Source: Aurelia coerulea (Eukaryota; Cnidaria; Scyphozoa; Semaeostomeae; Ulmaridae). Taken from it: 64,000 nucleotides of DNA. The first letter of the stretch is position 1, and each line of letters begins with the position of its first letter. The stretch covers positions 7,541,501 to 7,605,500 of the forward strand of contig CM076949.1 of NCBI GenBank assembly GCA_039566865.1, read 5' to 3'. The translations under genes and the position numbers were made by a program. This document shows positions 12,001-27,000 of this stretch, one piece after another. Below the pieces are notes generated by a model. It had not been told where the DNA came from. It saw only the letters and a program-made list of their open reading frames with translations, and ran no database searches.

Positions 12001-15000
12001 AAGTGCCACTTTTTCAAAAAGCTGCTCAAAAGTTGCTCATTTATTGTCATCTTTTTAAGGCCAAGTGCTATAAATGTATGAATAATTGACAAATGTGCAT
12101 AACATTAGCGCCAAGGATGCTTCGAGAAGTGTCTTTTTATTTCATTTCGATATTTCGATATTTTCTCTTATGAGGTACATAACTGCAGCTTCCTGGAAGT
12201 TTGAACCTTTTGAGGCTAATACAGTTGGAACCATGTAACACATCTTCAATATTTCAGCAGGAACCATTTGTTGCTTAAAAACAACAACAACAACAACAAC
12301 AACAACATTAATCGATGATTAATAATAATCATCGTTGTCATCATCATCATCGCCATCATACGGATCATAGTCACAAATCGTTAATTTCAAAGACCACCCA
12401 GCCTGACCAGAAAACAAATCTTTTCCATGTCTAATTTTCATTACTGTTGCAGAGAATAAACACAATATAAAAATTGTTCTAATATAGCTAAAATAAGGAC
12501 AAGTTTCTTAATGTTGCAAAAGTTGCCAAAATTCCTAAAATTTGCCCAAAAGACTTCAGGTTGCCGAGCAACTTGTGGACAGGGCTATACTGGTCACAAA
12601 GAAAATCTTAAAATCCCCGCTAAATTCTTTCAAATAGCGCTAATGATAAAGTTATACCGGGTGAGCCAGAAAAAAGTTCCCATTTTTGAAAATTCATAGC
12701 ATCAAGAGTACTAAATGGGTTGGAATGAATAAATATTTGCTTGACAGCCAAAAGATCGAAGTATTTTTGTGATTTTTCTCGCGTTCTTACGAGTATTGGA
12801 AAAATTTGCAAATTCAAGCTTACAAAAACTTGATGGTTGCAAAATGACTGAAAAAGGCCTAAAATGCTTGATCAAATCATAAAGGACTCCTCACTCAGAA
12901 CAACAGAGAAAATGCAATTTCTGAAATGAAATGAAAAAATGAAAAATGAAAATGAAATGAAATCAAAAAATGAAATGAAAAAATGAAAAAAAATGCAATT
13001 TCTCATGGGTGAGAGATATTGTCTGCACATCTATTGCCATGGGATTGAAAATCTTTAGTATCTGTTTGAGAATCTATTTCTTCTAACTCTTGAGAGAGGT
13101 GAAACGCATGTGCGCATTGTTCTGTGTGAGGAGAGTCCTAACGATTTGATCAAGTGTTTTAGGCCTTTTTCTGTCATTTTGCAGCAATGAAATTTTTGTA
13201 AAGTTGAATTTACCTATATTTGCAGTGCTCGTAAGAAGAAGACGAGAAAACTCACAAAAATACTTCGATCTTTTGGGTTTCAACTAGAATTTGAATCATT
13301 CAAATCCATGAAGTACTTGTGGTGCTATGAATTTTAGAAAGTGGGAACTTTTTTCTGGCTCACCCGGTATACACCACTCGATTGGTCTTGAAGAGTACTT
13401 TCATTTGATATATTGTTTATTTATATTTGCTGACATCACCAACTTTTGATATCCATGACGTCATTTATATTTATGACGTCATAGAATGAATGAATTAGGG
13501 CAATATATCTCAAAACGTGCAGAAAACAGTGTCAGGTCTCTTATTACTAACTATTTTCACTAATTAGAAGTCTAAAAATAGAAAATAATTCACAATAGAA
13601 ATCTCAATTAGTCTATTCAATTGCTAATTGCTCTTAATTAGCAAGAGTTGCAAGTTAAATTGAAATCGTCTTGCCTAAATATCTTTCTCTACTCTTATTT
13701 GCTACTTCTGGTGCAAGCCTATATAACCTAGCCTGCGTGCAGACTCAACTATCCAAAAGTGTAGACTTTAGGATAGTTGAGTCTGCACGCAGGCTAATAT
13801 AACCTTGCAGAAACCCTTTAAGAATGTCAATCACATCTACCTTTTGGACACCTCAATGCTTGCAATAGGGAGTTTATGAAGCCACGGCGCCGACTGCAAC
13901 AGCAACACAATCTGCTTTGTTTCAAAACATCAGATTGAGTTGATTTTGATTCCTTGCTTTTCGTGCGAATCCATTTCCCTTGAGAGACAATGAAGTCGTC
14001 CTTTTCAACTGCAGAACTTGAAGAATCTATTTCAAATAGTTCAAAACTTAGGCCTCCTCCCAAGTAAACTCATTCATTTTCAATGTTAACTTTCCATTAA
14101 AAATTATGGTTCCCATGCATTTAACTGAAGAAGGGGGTCTCGTCTTGGACTTTTGAATAGTGAAGGTGAAGTGAAGGTGAAGTTGCGGCTTTTAGAGCCA
14201 AGCGCTGGGATCGCAGAAGTAGAATAGGCCTAATCGAGTCCGCGACCCCTTGTCATGATGCTCCAGTGGTGGGGCTCTACCGGGTATCGAACCCTGTCCG
14301 CCTGACTGTTCTGGCTGCAAAGTCAGTGGATTACACCACTGCGCCACAACACCTTCAATTAGTACGTAATTACACACAGAGTACGTAAAAGGAAGCCTTC
14401 AGAAAAGAACAATTTGTTTCCATGATACAAAATGGCGTTCTTGCTGGTGTTACCGTCCTGGTTCGTAAACTCTCTATATACAAACCCAAGCGAGAGCCAA
14501 CGAAATGAGTCCTATGCCTTTCTTGTCAAACTAAACATCACGCCACCTACCAACATAGAGTGAAATTAGCTCACCTTTCGTTTCTTTCTCGCTTGCGCTT
14601 CCATAATTTTTTTCATTGGCCTAGCATTTATTGCTTTCAATCTCTCCTTATAATAACCGACTTCTTCTCTTGTGATCGGTAGCTGGATTGATGTATGCTT
14701 CTTCTCTTCATCAGCGAACCAGACAGGAAGCTCCTCTTGCCCATATGAATATCTACAGAAAAAGGTTTCGTATTTTCAGCGTCATTTGGCTGTTAACGGG
14801 GGAATGGGCTAGTTGTTGGACTGCTAAGAAAAGAGGAAAATCTCCGTCGTGAAATCTTTTCTATATAGCTTTTAACTTTATAACAGAGTTGATAGCGTAT
14901 TTGTTGTTTGTCAGTACACTGAAATATTTAAAGGTAATACTGTTGTCATTCTGACGATTCAGAAAACATCATCCTGACTATCAATGCACATTGAGGCGAC

Positions 15001-18000
15001 CTTGCACCTTGCGCGACTTAGCAGCCAAATGGTAGCCTAGGCCTAAGGCCTAAGTGTTCTAGATCTTGTGTTCTAGATCTAGATCTAGAGCTAAACGCAC
15101 TGAAAAGACTTAAGGGTCATATGGAGTTTAAAGCCAAAAAAATATTGGACCAAAGCTTCGTTTTTTCAAATTTTAATTACTGCCCTCTGGTCTGCCATTT
15201 TTCCTCTGAAAAGTCAGCTAAAACAAATTGAGAATATCCACGAGCGAGCCCTTAGATTTCTTTACAATAACTCTACAAGCTCTTATGACGACATACTTTC
15301 CAAAGCTGGGAAATGCACGATGAGAATAAGCCGTCTCAGAACTCTTTGTATTGAAATCTATAAAACTGTCTCAAAACTAAATCCTCCTTTTATGCAGGAT
15401 ATTTTCAAACTAAAACAACCAACAAGGTCAGCAAGGAACCCACACGAATTAATTGATCATGGACCAAACCAAGTTACTTTTGGTTCAAACAGTCTCTTAT
15501 CGTTAGGACCACAAATTTGGAATGCTTTGCCCAAAAATATTAAATTAGCCGAAAACTTTCAAACATTTAAGAAACTAATAAAACAATGGGATGGGCCAAC
15601 TTGCAGCTGTAGTGTTTGTAGCTAACGACCTAAGTATGTATATCAATTATTGCCAGTAGTTTATTTAGATATTCGATTTAGATTAGTTTCTATTTAGAAG
15701 CTAAAATGAGATTGAATTAAAATAAGATGACAAACAAACAAAAATAACTTGCTTTCTACCAAGATTTAGGACATGGCCACAAAGGGGGTGGGGAGGGAAG
15801 GGGTCTCAAGTTAACGGCCAAACGCCGCTAAGAGAACGGAAAATCGAATGTCGACGGTCCTAAAACACACATAAATCAAGGTAAACCGCTAGACATGCCA
15901 CCGGCATGGCATCAGATTGAAAGTCTTAAAGAAGGAAATAAATTGCGGATAGCACGGCTCTCTATACTGAAAAAAGTATGGCAAAACAAACCTGTTGTAG
16001 GCATCATCGATTATGTCTCGCTTTCGCTTCTTTGATGTTGCCATGGCAGCCCCGAGGGCCAGTGCTTCTGGTGTTAGAAACTTCGGTACTGAAATGCGAG
16101 ACGGATACATTTCTTTATAACTAATATTGTGACGATGATCACTGAAGGTATTTTCAGAAAAAAAAACACTTCAATTACTATAGCATGATAAAATAATACG
16201 TGAAAATACCGGGTGAGCCAGAAAAAGATTGACACTCAAAAGATTTTAAATTTTGGGGAAACCTTTGCTACCTTTAGACATGTTTCGGACTGAGACACAC
16301 AAGGAATACGCTGACAAACTTGAAAAGCACTTTGGATTATATAATTTTTATTACGTAACAAAAATTATTTTGTCTTGATGTGAAATTAGGTTTTATGGAT
16401 TTTATTCAAGTAAGACTTTTTTCTGCATTTTTAATGTAATACATTTGCTGTTAATTTCATTGAGGTCTAGGGCAAAGGATACACAGTGATAACAACAGTG
16501 TTTTCACTGTTGGAGTTTTTATCATCTATAGATATTCATTTTATAATTATTACTATACATTACCATCAAATCCTACACAGGGCGAGTGACAAAAAACGTG
16601 GTGGGGCGTTTAACAAGAAATGTTTGGTGGAATAAATCAGATCGAGTTCCTTGAAGTTTTACATTGCAGAAGAAAGATAAAATTAGTTGTAGAAATTTAG
16701 TTTGTTAAAACCAGTCATTTCTTTCCATATATATCATGATTTTGCAATATTTTATGATATGATATGAAATGATTGATATTTATTTATGCACGATACACCC
16801 TTCAGCTACGATATCAAATGGAATACATACAATAAGTAAATATAAAGTAAAAGTAGAATAAGTAACCTAAGATGCCCTTCTTCCAAGGGGGTCGTGTTTC
16901 TAAATTTCACGTTTTCAGTCAGCTTTTCAGGGACTCCTTTAGATATTTTTTAAAACGACTAATAGTCGGGAGTTTTACAATATCAATTGGAATATCGTTC
17001 CAAACTTTTACAGAAGAATAGTAATAACTCTTGCTCTATATTTAGTCTAGGAATTAGGAGATCCCTACAGTGCCTCGTTGCATAGTTTGACTGCGAAGAT
17101 CTTTGCTGAAATTCATCCCAGAGGCTTTCAGGGCTTAATTTGTTCATAATCTAATATGTCATGACCGAGCTTTCAAATCTAATAAGATTTACAACACTCA
17201 GCCAGAATATGGCTATTCTGGTGAAAATGTGATATTTCTATAGGACCTTCTTCTTTCTAAGAAATGGCAAATAAATGAATATTCTCCAAGGGATGCAAAA
17301 CAAATAACAATTGTTTTTCCTTTTGGACCCTAACACACTGCATCCCTTGATTCATTTTTTTTGGTAGAGCAAACAGTATGTGTCATGATCTAGAAGTTCT
17401 TGTTCGCAAGGCTTCGATGCTACAATGATAATTATTGATACATTTCATAAACAACCTTTGACAAAGGGAAACAAAACAGCCGAAGGAACTAGACCAAGAT
17501 CTTATTTGTCACAGGTCGTGTATGGCAAGCGGATGTCACCATAAGGAGAAAAACACACTTTTTCTCGATAAATTGAGTTTTTCTGTAGAAAAACCCACTT
17601 TTACTGGAAAAACTCGCTTTTTCTGAAGAAAAACCCACTTTATCTGATAAACCCACTTTTTCAGGCAGATGAAGTCGGCTTATCTGAAAAACCTACTTGT
17701 TCTATTGATAAAGTGGGTTTTTCTCAGATAAAGTGAGCTTCTCTTAGAAAAACTCACTTCATCTGAGAAAAAGTGGGATTTTCTCCTCATGGTGAGATCC
17801 GCTTACCATAGTCCTTTCAGCTATCGAATGTCCCATAATTGTAAGTTAAAAAATACGTTTACCACATATAAACCTTGATTAATACTTACCCTGTGACCTC
17901 TGTGGCACAACTTCAAATGAGCCGTTTTTTGTCTTTGTTTTAGTTTCGGTATTTGTATCTTTCCTTCCTTGGGATATGCTCCTATCGTCAATATCTGAAT

Positions 18001-21000
18001 CACCACTGTCTGAGTCATCATCATCGTCATCGTCATCATCATCATCATCGTCAGCCTCGTTTGTGGTTTCTTCCCTGAACGTTACTTTTTTATCTTTCTT
18101 GATGGCATTTTCTTTGTTTTTAATTTTCTCTGTCGTTTCTTGAGTTGTTTTATCATTTTCAGTTTGTTCGTTTCCTTTGGAAAAAAGAACAACATTCAGT
18201 ATTGCGCTGGAAAAGGTATAAACTTCCAAGCCAGAGATAGAGAGATTGACGGGGCCTATGCTACCAAGCTGATAGAGCAAGTGTGAGTGCAAAGCTGCTG
18301 GACATGCATGTATATACTGAGCCTTTACAAACAGCCTTTAGGATATGTACGGAAAAATTACAAGCCCGCGGTCGCAGTATAGATAGGACTTCCGAGGTCT
18401 ATGCTTGACTAACGGCTGAATATTTCAGTACAATGGTAATGGTTGTCAAGCACGCTACCACTGAGCCATGCCCGCTGTTGGTTCATACATGGTTTATTAC
18501 TCGATTACTTATTTCTGTATTAGTCTTGTTTTGATTCTATTCCAAAGCCATTGAATAATCGATCATAATCATTTACGTTGTTTGTTTGATCTTTTCCTAT
18601 ATTGATGAAGCGCGAAGTTAGCTGAAAGCAAGCCCTACATCGATGATCGATGTTAAAACACAACTCATTTTGGCTCCGAAAGCGTGTCTTCTCCTCTCCT
18701 TCCCACATTAGGCTACGATACGAGTAGACCCATTGTCAAGAAGAAGAAAGAGTCCACGAAACAAACAGAAAAGGCTTGCTACCGCAGTTCCAGATTTCTG
18801 GAACTTGAGAAGTATTTCACACATTATTTCAATAGACGATTAACAATTACTTAGGCAGCTTGCTAGTAGGCTATCCCACATTGACGAAGCATGAAGTTAG
18901 CTCAAAGCAAGCTCCACAGACCATTAACCCAAGGACGGTGCCGGGGGGGGGGGGTTGGATATATCCACCCCACTTTTCTCAGGTCAGCATTAGTCTTAAG
19001 CAAAAACGATGTAAAAAAACATTAGGTATACCTTCTGGCATTCAATTATATTGCTAGCTTGTGTCCCAGACACCATCCTTTTTGGAGCGTCTTGAACACA
19101 GGCTATTTTATCCCTTGTTCACCCCACTTTTCCAGGGCTGGCACCGTCCCTGCATCGACCTATGTTAAAATACTCACCTATGATTTTAGTTCCTTTTTTC
19201 TGATGCTCTTTCATTAATTGTTCAATGTCATAATCTTCTTCTTCGTCTGCTGCTTCTTCTGCTATTGTTTTGAAAATATCCTAACAAATGAAAATAGTAC
19301 ATCTGCAGAAATGGCCGGATTTTCCAAAGCTGTAGGCAGGGGGGGGGTCTTGGCAAAGTTTTGGGTAGGCGTCTGCCACGAGCATATTCAAAGTGGTACC
19401 GTTGGCTAGACCAATTTCTACGAAAATGGTACCCTGGCTAGACCAATTCTGAACGTTCCCTTGGCCAATATTGTTAAATATGATACCCTTGGTACCAAAA
19501 TTAATTACATTACCGTTCCCTAGACCAATATTGTTTCGGATAAACTTGTTTTTGTTGAAACAGTGTATGATGATTTGAAACGGCTTGTTGTTTGGTGCTG
19601 AGAAATTAAACATTGTCTCAAACAGAATGATTTTGGAAGCTACGCAGCAGGGTTCGAGCCTGCGACCCCTAATTTAGTACGTCACGTCACGTACGTAACA
19701 TTTATGTAAGTTAGCTCTGGAAGCTCTCGAATACTCTAATGAGGTAGATTTGTCATCATGGTCAAAACCTCCTTGTTGCACTCTGTAATGCAATGGTTCA
19801 CTATCGATGTACTTAGCCAAAATTTGACTTTAGACTTCAAGACTTCAAGACTCCAGACTTCAAGTCGAATTATAATGCAAGTTACCTTTTGAAACCAAAG
19901 AGAAGTTTTAACATTTTCTGAGTCCTCCTGATCTTCTTCAATGTTAGCAATAAGTGGGTTTTCTTTCTTTGATCTGCAGTAAAGAAAACAAGGGTGGAAA
20001 ATATTACAAAATTATAGCATATTTCATTTCTTTGGAAACATTGTTGGTAAGTAGCCACGAAAACTGAAATTTTACAGTTCAGTAGCAAATCAAATTAAGC
20101 TGGCACCAAAATAAAATTGGAGTGATTTTGCAAAAGCAAACTCTCTAACTTGTTTAGATACCCTTACTAGTGAAAACAATTTCCTAACGTCTAACTTCTA
20201 AATCCTAACTTCTACCCGTAACCTCGTTTTACTCTACAAGTATGGAAAATGAAGGAGTTGCTATTAACACCCCCCCCCCCCCTGGTAGCGATCCCACCGG
20301 ACATAAAAAATACAGCGGGGAAATTACGAAACTATACGTTTTCGACGGGGATTAGAAATATCATGACGGGGAAGGCAAAATTTCGGCTATTATCTGTGAT
20401 AGAAGTTGTATAATTTTCGAAGGAGAAACAGCGGGGAACAACAGAAGCAAGACGGGCTAATGCTTGAAACTATGTTTAAACTTAAACTAAGCGGAGAAAC
20501 AAATTTCTTGGGTGGAAGAAACATTTCTTGGGTGGCCATCCTTTTACCTTGGCGGGGCATCGTTTTAGCAGGACCGTTACTGGGGGGACCCCCTGGGGGG
20601 GGGGGGGGTGCGTCTTCTAGATAGAAACTGAGCAAGTAAATTTAATGCCATCTTTTTCCAAACAGGTTACTGCAACGATCCGACGTTAACTTCACTAGTT
20701 ACCTCGCACTTACCAGGTAACACAATAACATGTGAAACTTCTTTTATATCACTAAAATTTGACTATGTCACCGATTTTTGAAAGATCAAATAATTTTAAT
20801 GCATGATTCTTATTTCGTCCTTTTGTGGGAGAGACGTGTTTTTTTAGCAATAATATTTTACGAAATATTGAATTTTCAGCCAAAAACATATTCTTGTGAT
20901 TTCGCATAAAGGTTCGAGTTTCACATTATATAAGAGCTTCCTGGGTCAAAAACTTAAGTGGTACTGGGGGGGACAAAAACTTAATTTTGTAATAATTTCT

Positions 21001-24000
21001 TGTGATTTCTGAGTATGCTTCAAAACCAGGTAACTTGTAAAAGCACAAATTACCACAGATCTAAATCCATTTCTAGACTTAACAATATGTCCAAGGTTTA
21101 ATTTGGTCTTTGATGAGAATGAGATACAAAATTTGATGCAAAAATGAGATACAACTGCTACCGGTGGATCTCTCGGCTCGTGCTTCGAACGACATTTTTA
21201 TATCGGCGCTTAATATAGTGGACCCCCTTTAGGCCCATATGGAGTGGCTCCGTATTTACCAATCAAAATTGCGAGAACTTAGTTTTCAACCAATAAGGAG
21301 GCATTACTTAGACAGTTGTTGTTGTTGCATACAAAAAACGGTTGATACGGCCTAGAGTTTTCGTAGCTGCGATGGATCTATTTTGCTTCTACAGAGGAAG
21401 ATTACTGCTTGAAAGGTATGTATTTTGCGATTAGTAGGTTAGGAAAACATTATTCTTTGTACTAAAAGTTTGCTTTTCAATGTCGAAGCTCTTCAAACCA
21501 GACTATGAAGCGATTTTGTTGAGCGTAAAGATACAGATACATATAACATTCTAGGTGTGATTTGGTCATTTTTCATTACCCTCCAGAAAATTGACCCAAA
21601 ATATGAGATACAAATATTTGACGAAAAGAAGCGAAGTAATTTAGCAAGTGAAACTTTTGGAATGACTCGTTTTTGTATTAATTGATCTTACTTCTTTTGC
21701 TTCTTCTTCAAGTTCTCCACAACCTTCTTTTGTTCCTCGGTAAGCTCGATGGACTCGTCTTCCAAACGAGGTCGCTTTGCACCGTATAGCTCATCATCAT
21801 AAATATCATTATCGTTATCATCAGTGTCATCCCCAGACTCCTCATCTGATTCAAATTCCAAACCGCTGTCTTGATCTTCATAATACAATTCATCATCATT
21901 ACCATCGTCGTTTTTCTTGCCAGCCGCTTCCACTTGGCCTAAGTGCTGCAAGAGAGAAGTAACAATAATGATGATAATAATAATAATCAGAATAACAATG
22001 TTTTTCATATTAATAATGTTGATAATATTGAAAATTAGACCATCTCTCTATTAGAACAGAAGCAGAAAATAAAGAAATAATACTGCTTTAAAACTTCAAA
22101 GTGTTTCAATTATAAAATCTTCCACAACATCAATAGGCCTCCACGCAAAATACCACAATCCATCGTAAAAATGCATGAATCTATTGACACACTGACTTGA
22201 GCACTGTTTTAATCAGTAAAGACACATACAACTTTTTGTAAGATTAGAATTGCAACTGGGAAATAGTATAAAAGTGTAAGTTTGTGTCCTTGCTGGATAT
22301 TTGATATTTGATTCATTTAGGGAAGGTTGCCCTTCAGCAAAGGCTGATTTTCAAGGGGCCCTCCATTGAAAACAATTCTGGGAAGGAGATTTAAATGTTA
22401 ACAGCCAACTGGGACAAAAATGAAATTAATGACGAGAATCCAAAATCAATTCTGCTATCCCTGCAATAAGAACATATTTTTCATCAAACTGAAACAGGTT
22501 CTTAATTACAAGATGCATAAGTTAGGAAAAACAGCCTCTGGGTTCTTATTATTGTATGTTCTTTTATGCGGAGATTTACTGTATTGAAGATTTCTAGACA
22601 AGTGCAACGGTTGAATTATAGCAAAGTAGCTAAAGTTGCGCCAGTAAATTCAAGGAAGCTTTGAACATCAAAAGTAACGTTTCAGTTTGTAAGTTTTGTA
22701 AGTTGTCAAGGAAGATTTGAAAAAAAATGAAAACTGTCTTAATTTCTAAATTTTTCGACAAAACATGGATAATTCACAAGAAAACAGTAGTTTATGAATG
22801 TCTACAATGTGGTATCAAGCAAAAGTCTTTCATTCCCTGGTTTACGATCGAGAAATTTGATGGTGTCACATCCTGAAATGAGTTTAAATATAAAATATAC
22901 TGTAATTTCGAAAAATATTGAAGATTTCTGAAAAGTCCAATGGTAGAATTATAGTAAAGTAGCTAATGTTTCTTTCAAGCCATTAAATGTTTCTTTCGAA
23001 GAAATAGGTCATAGAATTTTACACCAATGTTTTTAAAAATTGGAAACCTGTGCTGCAGAGGCTTACTTCCCAATCCTCCCCTGCTTATTATTGACAAGAA
23101 ATCAAAACTTACCTCTTTACTCTGTATCGTATTTATAGAAAATAAATCCATTTCTAACGCATCACTGTTTGCTCCTGCTGATTTCTTCCCAAGTCTCTCA
23201 CTTGTTTTCTTCTTATTTTCTCTGTCTCGTTTCTTCTTTCTGTATATGATAATGATATGATATGATAATGATATGATAAAAGGCGCATTTATATTCCATT
23301 CACATAGTTTTTCAAAGAACGTCATTGGGTAAAAGATCAAATGATTTGTCAAACATATTGTGTGGCACTTACTGTTGGAACTATGCCTGGTGCGTCCGAA
23401 AAACGTAGGGTGTTTGCCGATTGCTATTGATGCAATGTACACGTTTTTTATAAGAAACTGGTTTAAAAGAAACCCTAGTACAACATCCAAGAGCAATTAA
23501 GAAACTCTAAAATTTAATTTCTAGAATAAAAGTCGGTAGATTACGGTTCGCGCGGCATTGCGTTTGTAAATATAAAGTTTTGACTGCAAAAAATTGGTAA
23601 CTTTTTGCTTTAATGTGCACGGCTTATTCGTGGTAACAATATCAATGCAAAATGCAAGCCATTTGTCGATAAGAAGGCTCAATTTCGAACCATAACGCAA
23701 TTTTAGACCTCAAAATATAAGAAACTTTCACTACTAAAACACCGAAACTTTCATGCGAAATTAAGTAACTTTTAGTACAAAATGCTGATCCAAGTTTCTT
23801 TTAAAAAAAATGTGTACTTTATGAGTTCGCTTCTTTGAGAATTCATTGCATAGAACAAAGGCTGACTTGGATATGGAAATACATGCGGTGAAAATCGGTC
23901 ATTCTGTTCAATGATTACAAGCAATTTTAGTACAAGTGTTTGGCAAGATTCGTAAATTATACCTTCAGTTAGAGTCATATTCATGCAGGTGTAGCCTTCT

Positions 24001-27000
24001 AAACCATGACAAACATACTGCTTCTCCACCAAAAAATTGAAACAAGGCATACATTGCGTTAGGGTACAAGAGGAGAAACTATTGCCACATATTTTGCATC
24101 CCTAGGGGACTATTCATTTCATTGTCATGCTATGAAACAAAAAGTTCTATAAATATGATACATTTTGCAAAATAGCTATATCCCATCGTCAATAATATAT
24201 ATCGCCCGGGGGGGGGTACTTCACATATTTTGGGTACGGGGACGTGCCATCGGGAAGGGTATCGATTTTCACGATTTTGGTATAAGGAACGGTATCGATT
24301 TTCACGATTTTGGTATAAGGAACGGTATCGATTTTCGCAATTTTGGTTTAAAGAATGATTTTGGTATACTTTTTCGCAAAATTGGTATAAAGTCGGGTAT
24401 ACTTTTTCGCAAAATTGGTATAAGGAACGGGTATGTTTTTGAAGCTTCGATGGCACGTCCCCGACCAAAACCTGGTCAAGTACCCCCCCCCCCCGGGATA
24501 TATCGATGAAAAGAAATGAACGATCTTAACAAATTCAATTTCAAAAACTAACTCAGTCTTTCTTCCACCACGCGCTGTAGGAAGCGTGGTATTTGGTGTG
24601 TTAATTGATAATGTTACCTTGGTCTTTATTTCTTTTATCTTCTACTTGTTATTTTGCTTGAAATAGTCCTATCGTGCTTGCTGCATCCGCCATTTTGATT
24701 TTGTGAACTGGGAGGCTTCCTCCCGCGCAGGGTAATGCCAGGCCAATTTCGCAGCCAAGCATTCCCGTTAATGAGGTTGCGTTAGTTTTGGCTGTGCAAT
24801 TGGCCTCGCATCTGTCCAGCATTGGCACTTTCATCTAACACTCTGCATAAATCAGCAACGACAACAAACATTATCAGAGCAAGAAATACCTTCTCAAGAT
24901 GTGAGCTAAAAGAAAAAGATTTATTGATTCAGAGGTTTAATGTCATACCTTTTCAGGTCACGTGCTTCTGAAGCTTTCAAATCAGTGATCATCTTGTCCA
25001 GGGATTCCTATAACGGCGAAAGACTCCTTATTAACAATCTCATTATAACAACAACATAGGTTCCAAATCTTTAAAGGACAAGTCCAGGGTTTAGTATGAT
25101 TGTTGATAACATAAAAGATTACACTGTTGTGAATGGTGTGCAGTACTTTTTCCCATTTTTTCTCTCTTTTCTCTGCAAAATTACGTATTTCAACCTGCGA
25201 AATGAGCGATGTGAGGCCATAAACGCATGTCAAAACGTGGAAAGAAGTTACAATGCACGATTGCACTAAAGATGGCGGCGAAGAATTTTTTACCAAGATG
25301 CATTGCATTCTAATTAACGATTCTATTGGAATTCGATTAAAGAACGCAGTGCATCTTGGTAAAAAACTCCTCGCCACCGTCTTTAGCACAATCGTCTATT
25401 GTTATTCGGCAATAAGGTTATTTTTTACATAATTCTACTTAATTTTATATAATTTTACATAATTGTCTTTTAAAAATGTTGGTGTAAAATTCTTTCACCT
25501 ATTTCTTTTGAACTGAATGGCTTGAAAGAAATGTCAGTTACCTTGCTATGATCCTACCGTTGGTCTTTTAAGAAAGCTTCAACATCTTTCGAAATTACAG
25601 GGTATTTTATATTTAACTCATTTGAGCATGTGACGTCATCAAATTTATCAAATTTCTATATCATAAAGCAGAAGAGCGAAAATTGTGCTTGATACCACAA
25701 TACAGACCTTCACAAAATATCGTCTTCTTGGAAGTTGCTCTATGTTTTGCCAAAAAGTTTAGAAATCATGATAATTTCATGTTTTTTGAAAGTTTTTCCT
25801 GAATTCTTTAGAAAGAAGAAGCACGCTCTAATTCATAAAACAGTGAAGATTTCTGAAAAAATCTACGGTATGAGTATAGCAAAGATGCTAAAGTTTCTTT
25901 CAAGCCATTCAATTCAAAGAAATATGACATAGAATCTTATATCGACTCTCATAAAAACTTACGCTATCAATAATACTTTCGACGCAATTTTTGCTTAATT
26001 AAGTATCAACAGCACTCACGGAGATGAAACTTTTTTGTCAAATTTGATAGAAATAATAGACGGTGGGCTCTATGTTCTGAAATTTAGTAAGTGGATGGGA
26101 GATGGGAGATGGGAGATGGGAGATGGGAGATGGGAGATCTCTCAGGAACTGAGAAGTTGGTGCGTGAAAAAAACTCTCGTGAATTTTATTAATGCAAATG
26201 AATAGCGCTATTGAATGATAAAAATGCTGTATAAAAGTTTTTACATAGCATTTCGTTTTTGAGTTATTCACTGATTTTATCAGCTGATGACGTCATTTTA
26301 ATTGGAAAATACTAAGATAATAAATGGAAAATTTCATCATTTAAAGGTTGTAGATGCAAGAAACTTTCGAGCTGAGCTACATAGATTGAGAATGGATTGT
26401 TTTTCAAACTTATATGATGTCCAGAAAGAAAGGTAATTTAAAAACAATTTTCGAATTAATTTCCCTTTGAAAATGTAGTCAAATTCGTAAATTTCATTTC
26501 TACTTTTTGCAAACAAAATGATGTCATCAGTCCATCCTGTAAAATAGTTGATAACTCGAAAATGAAATAAGATATAAAAAAATTTAAACAGCATTTTTTA
26601 TCATTCCACAGTGCTTGTCATTTGCATCAATAGCAATCACCTTTGACAATTTTCCCACGAGATTAAAAACTCACTGTAACGTCCAGTAAAAATGTAGATA
26701 AAACTCACCTCAGTCTCTTCTTCTTCTTCCTCTTTCTTTTCAGAATCTTCCATTTCCGCATCCTCTTTTTGCTTTTTTGCTTCGTATTCTTCCTTGAGAA
26801 TCTTTCGCCTCCATGTAAGCAGACCCCTTTGTAAAATAAAGAGATTGAATTACATTCTAAAATTAACTATCTGCCACAGATGCAAACAATATTCGGAGCA
26901 TCGATCGCTGAATGAAGATCATTGAATTCATTGTTGGTATTGGCAAGGGCAATGTAATTTCATAGGGAGTTTTGAGGGTTAACCAACAGCACTAGATTTC

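Noticed and set aside
14192..14353. Functional tRNA gene on the minus strand
   Set aside because: A and B boxes are present, but the B box deviates and a non-tRNA body and tail follow. A SINE explains it better.
22975..23496. A 173-codon minus-strand open frame as a separate gene
   Set aside because: Only 23113-23239 is coding (FTSJ3 exon 14), bounded by good splice sites. The rest is read-through into introns.
24617..24645. Possible extra FTSJ3 exon reading KIKEIKTK on the minus strand
   Set aside because: It has a good GT donor, but no acceptor gives the phase left by exon 13 without a stop, and exon 13 joins exon 14 cleanly.
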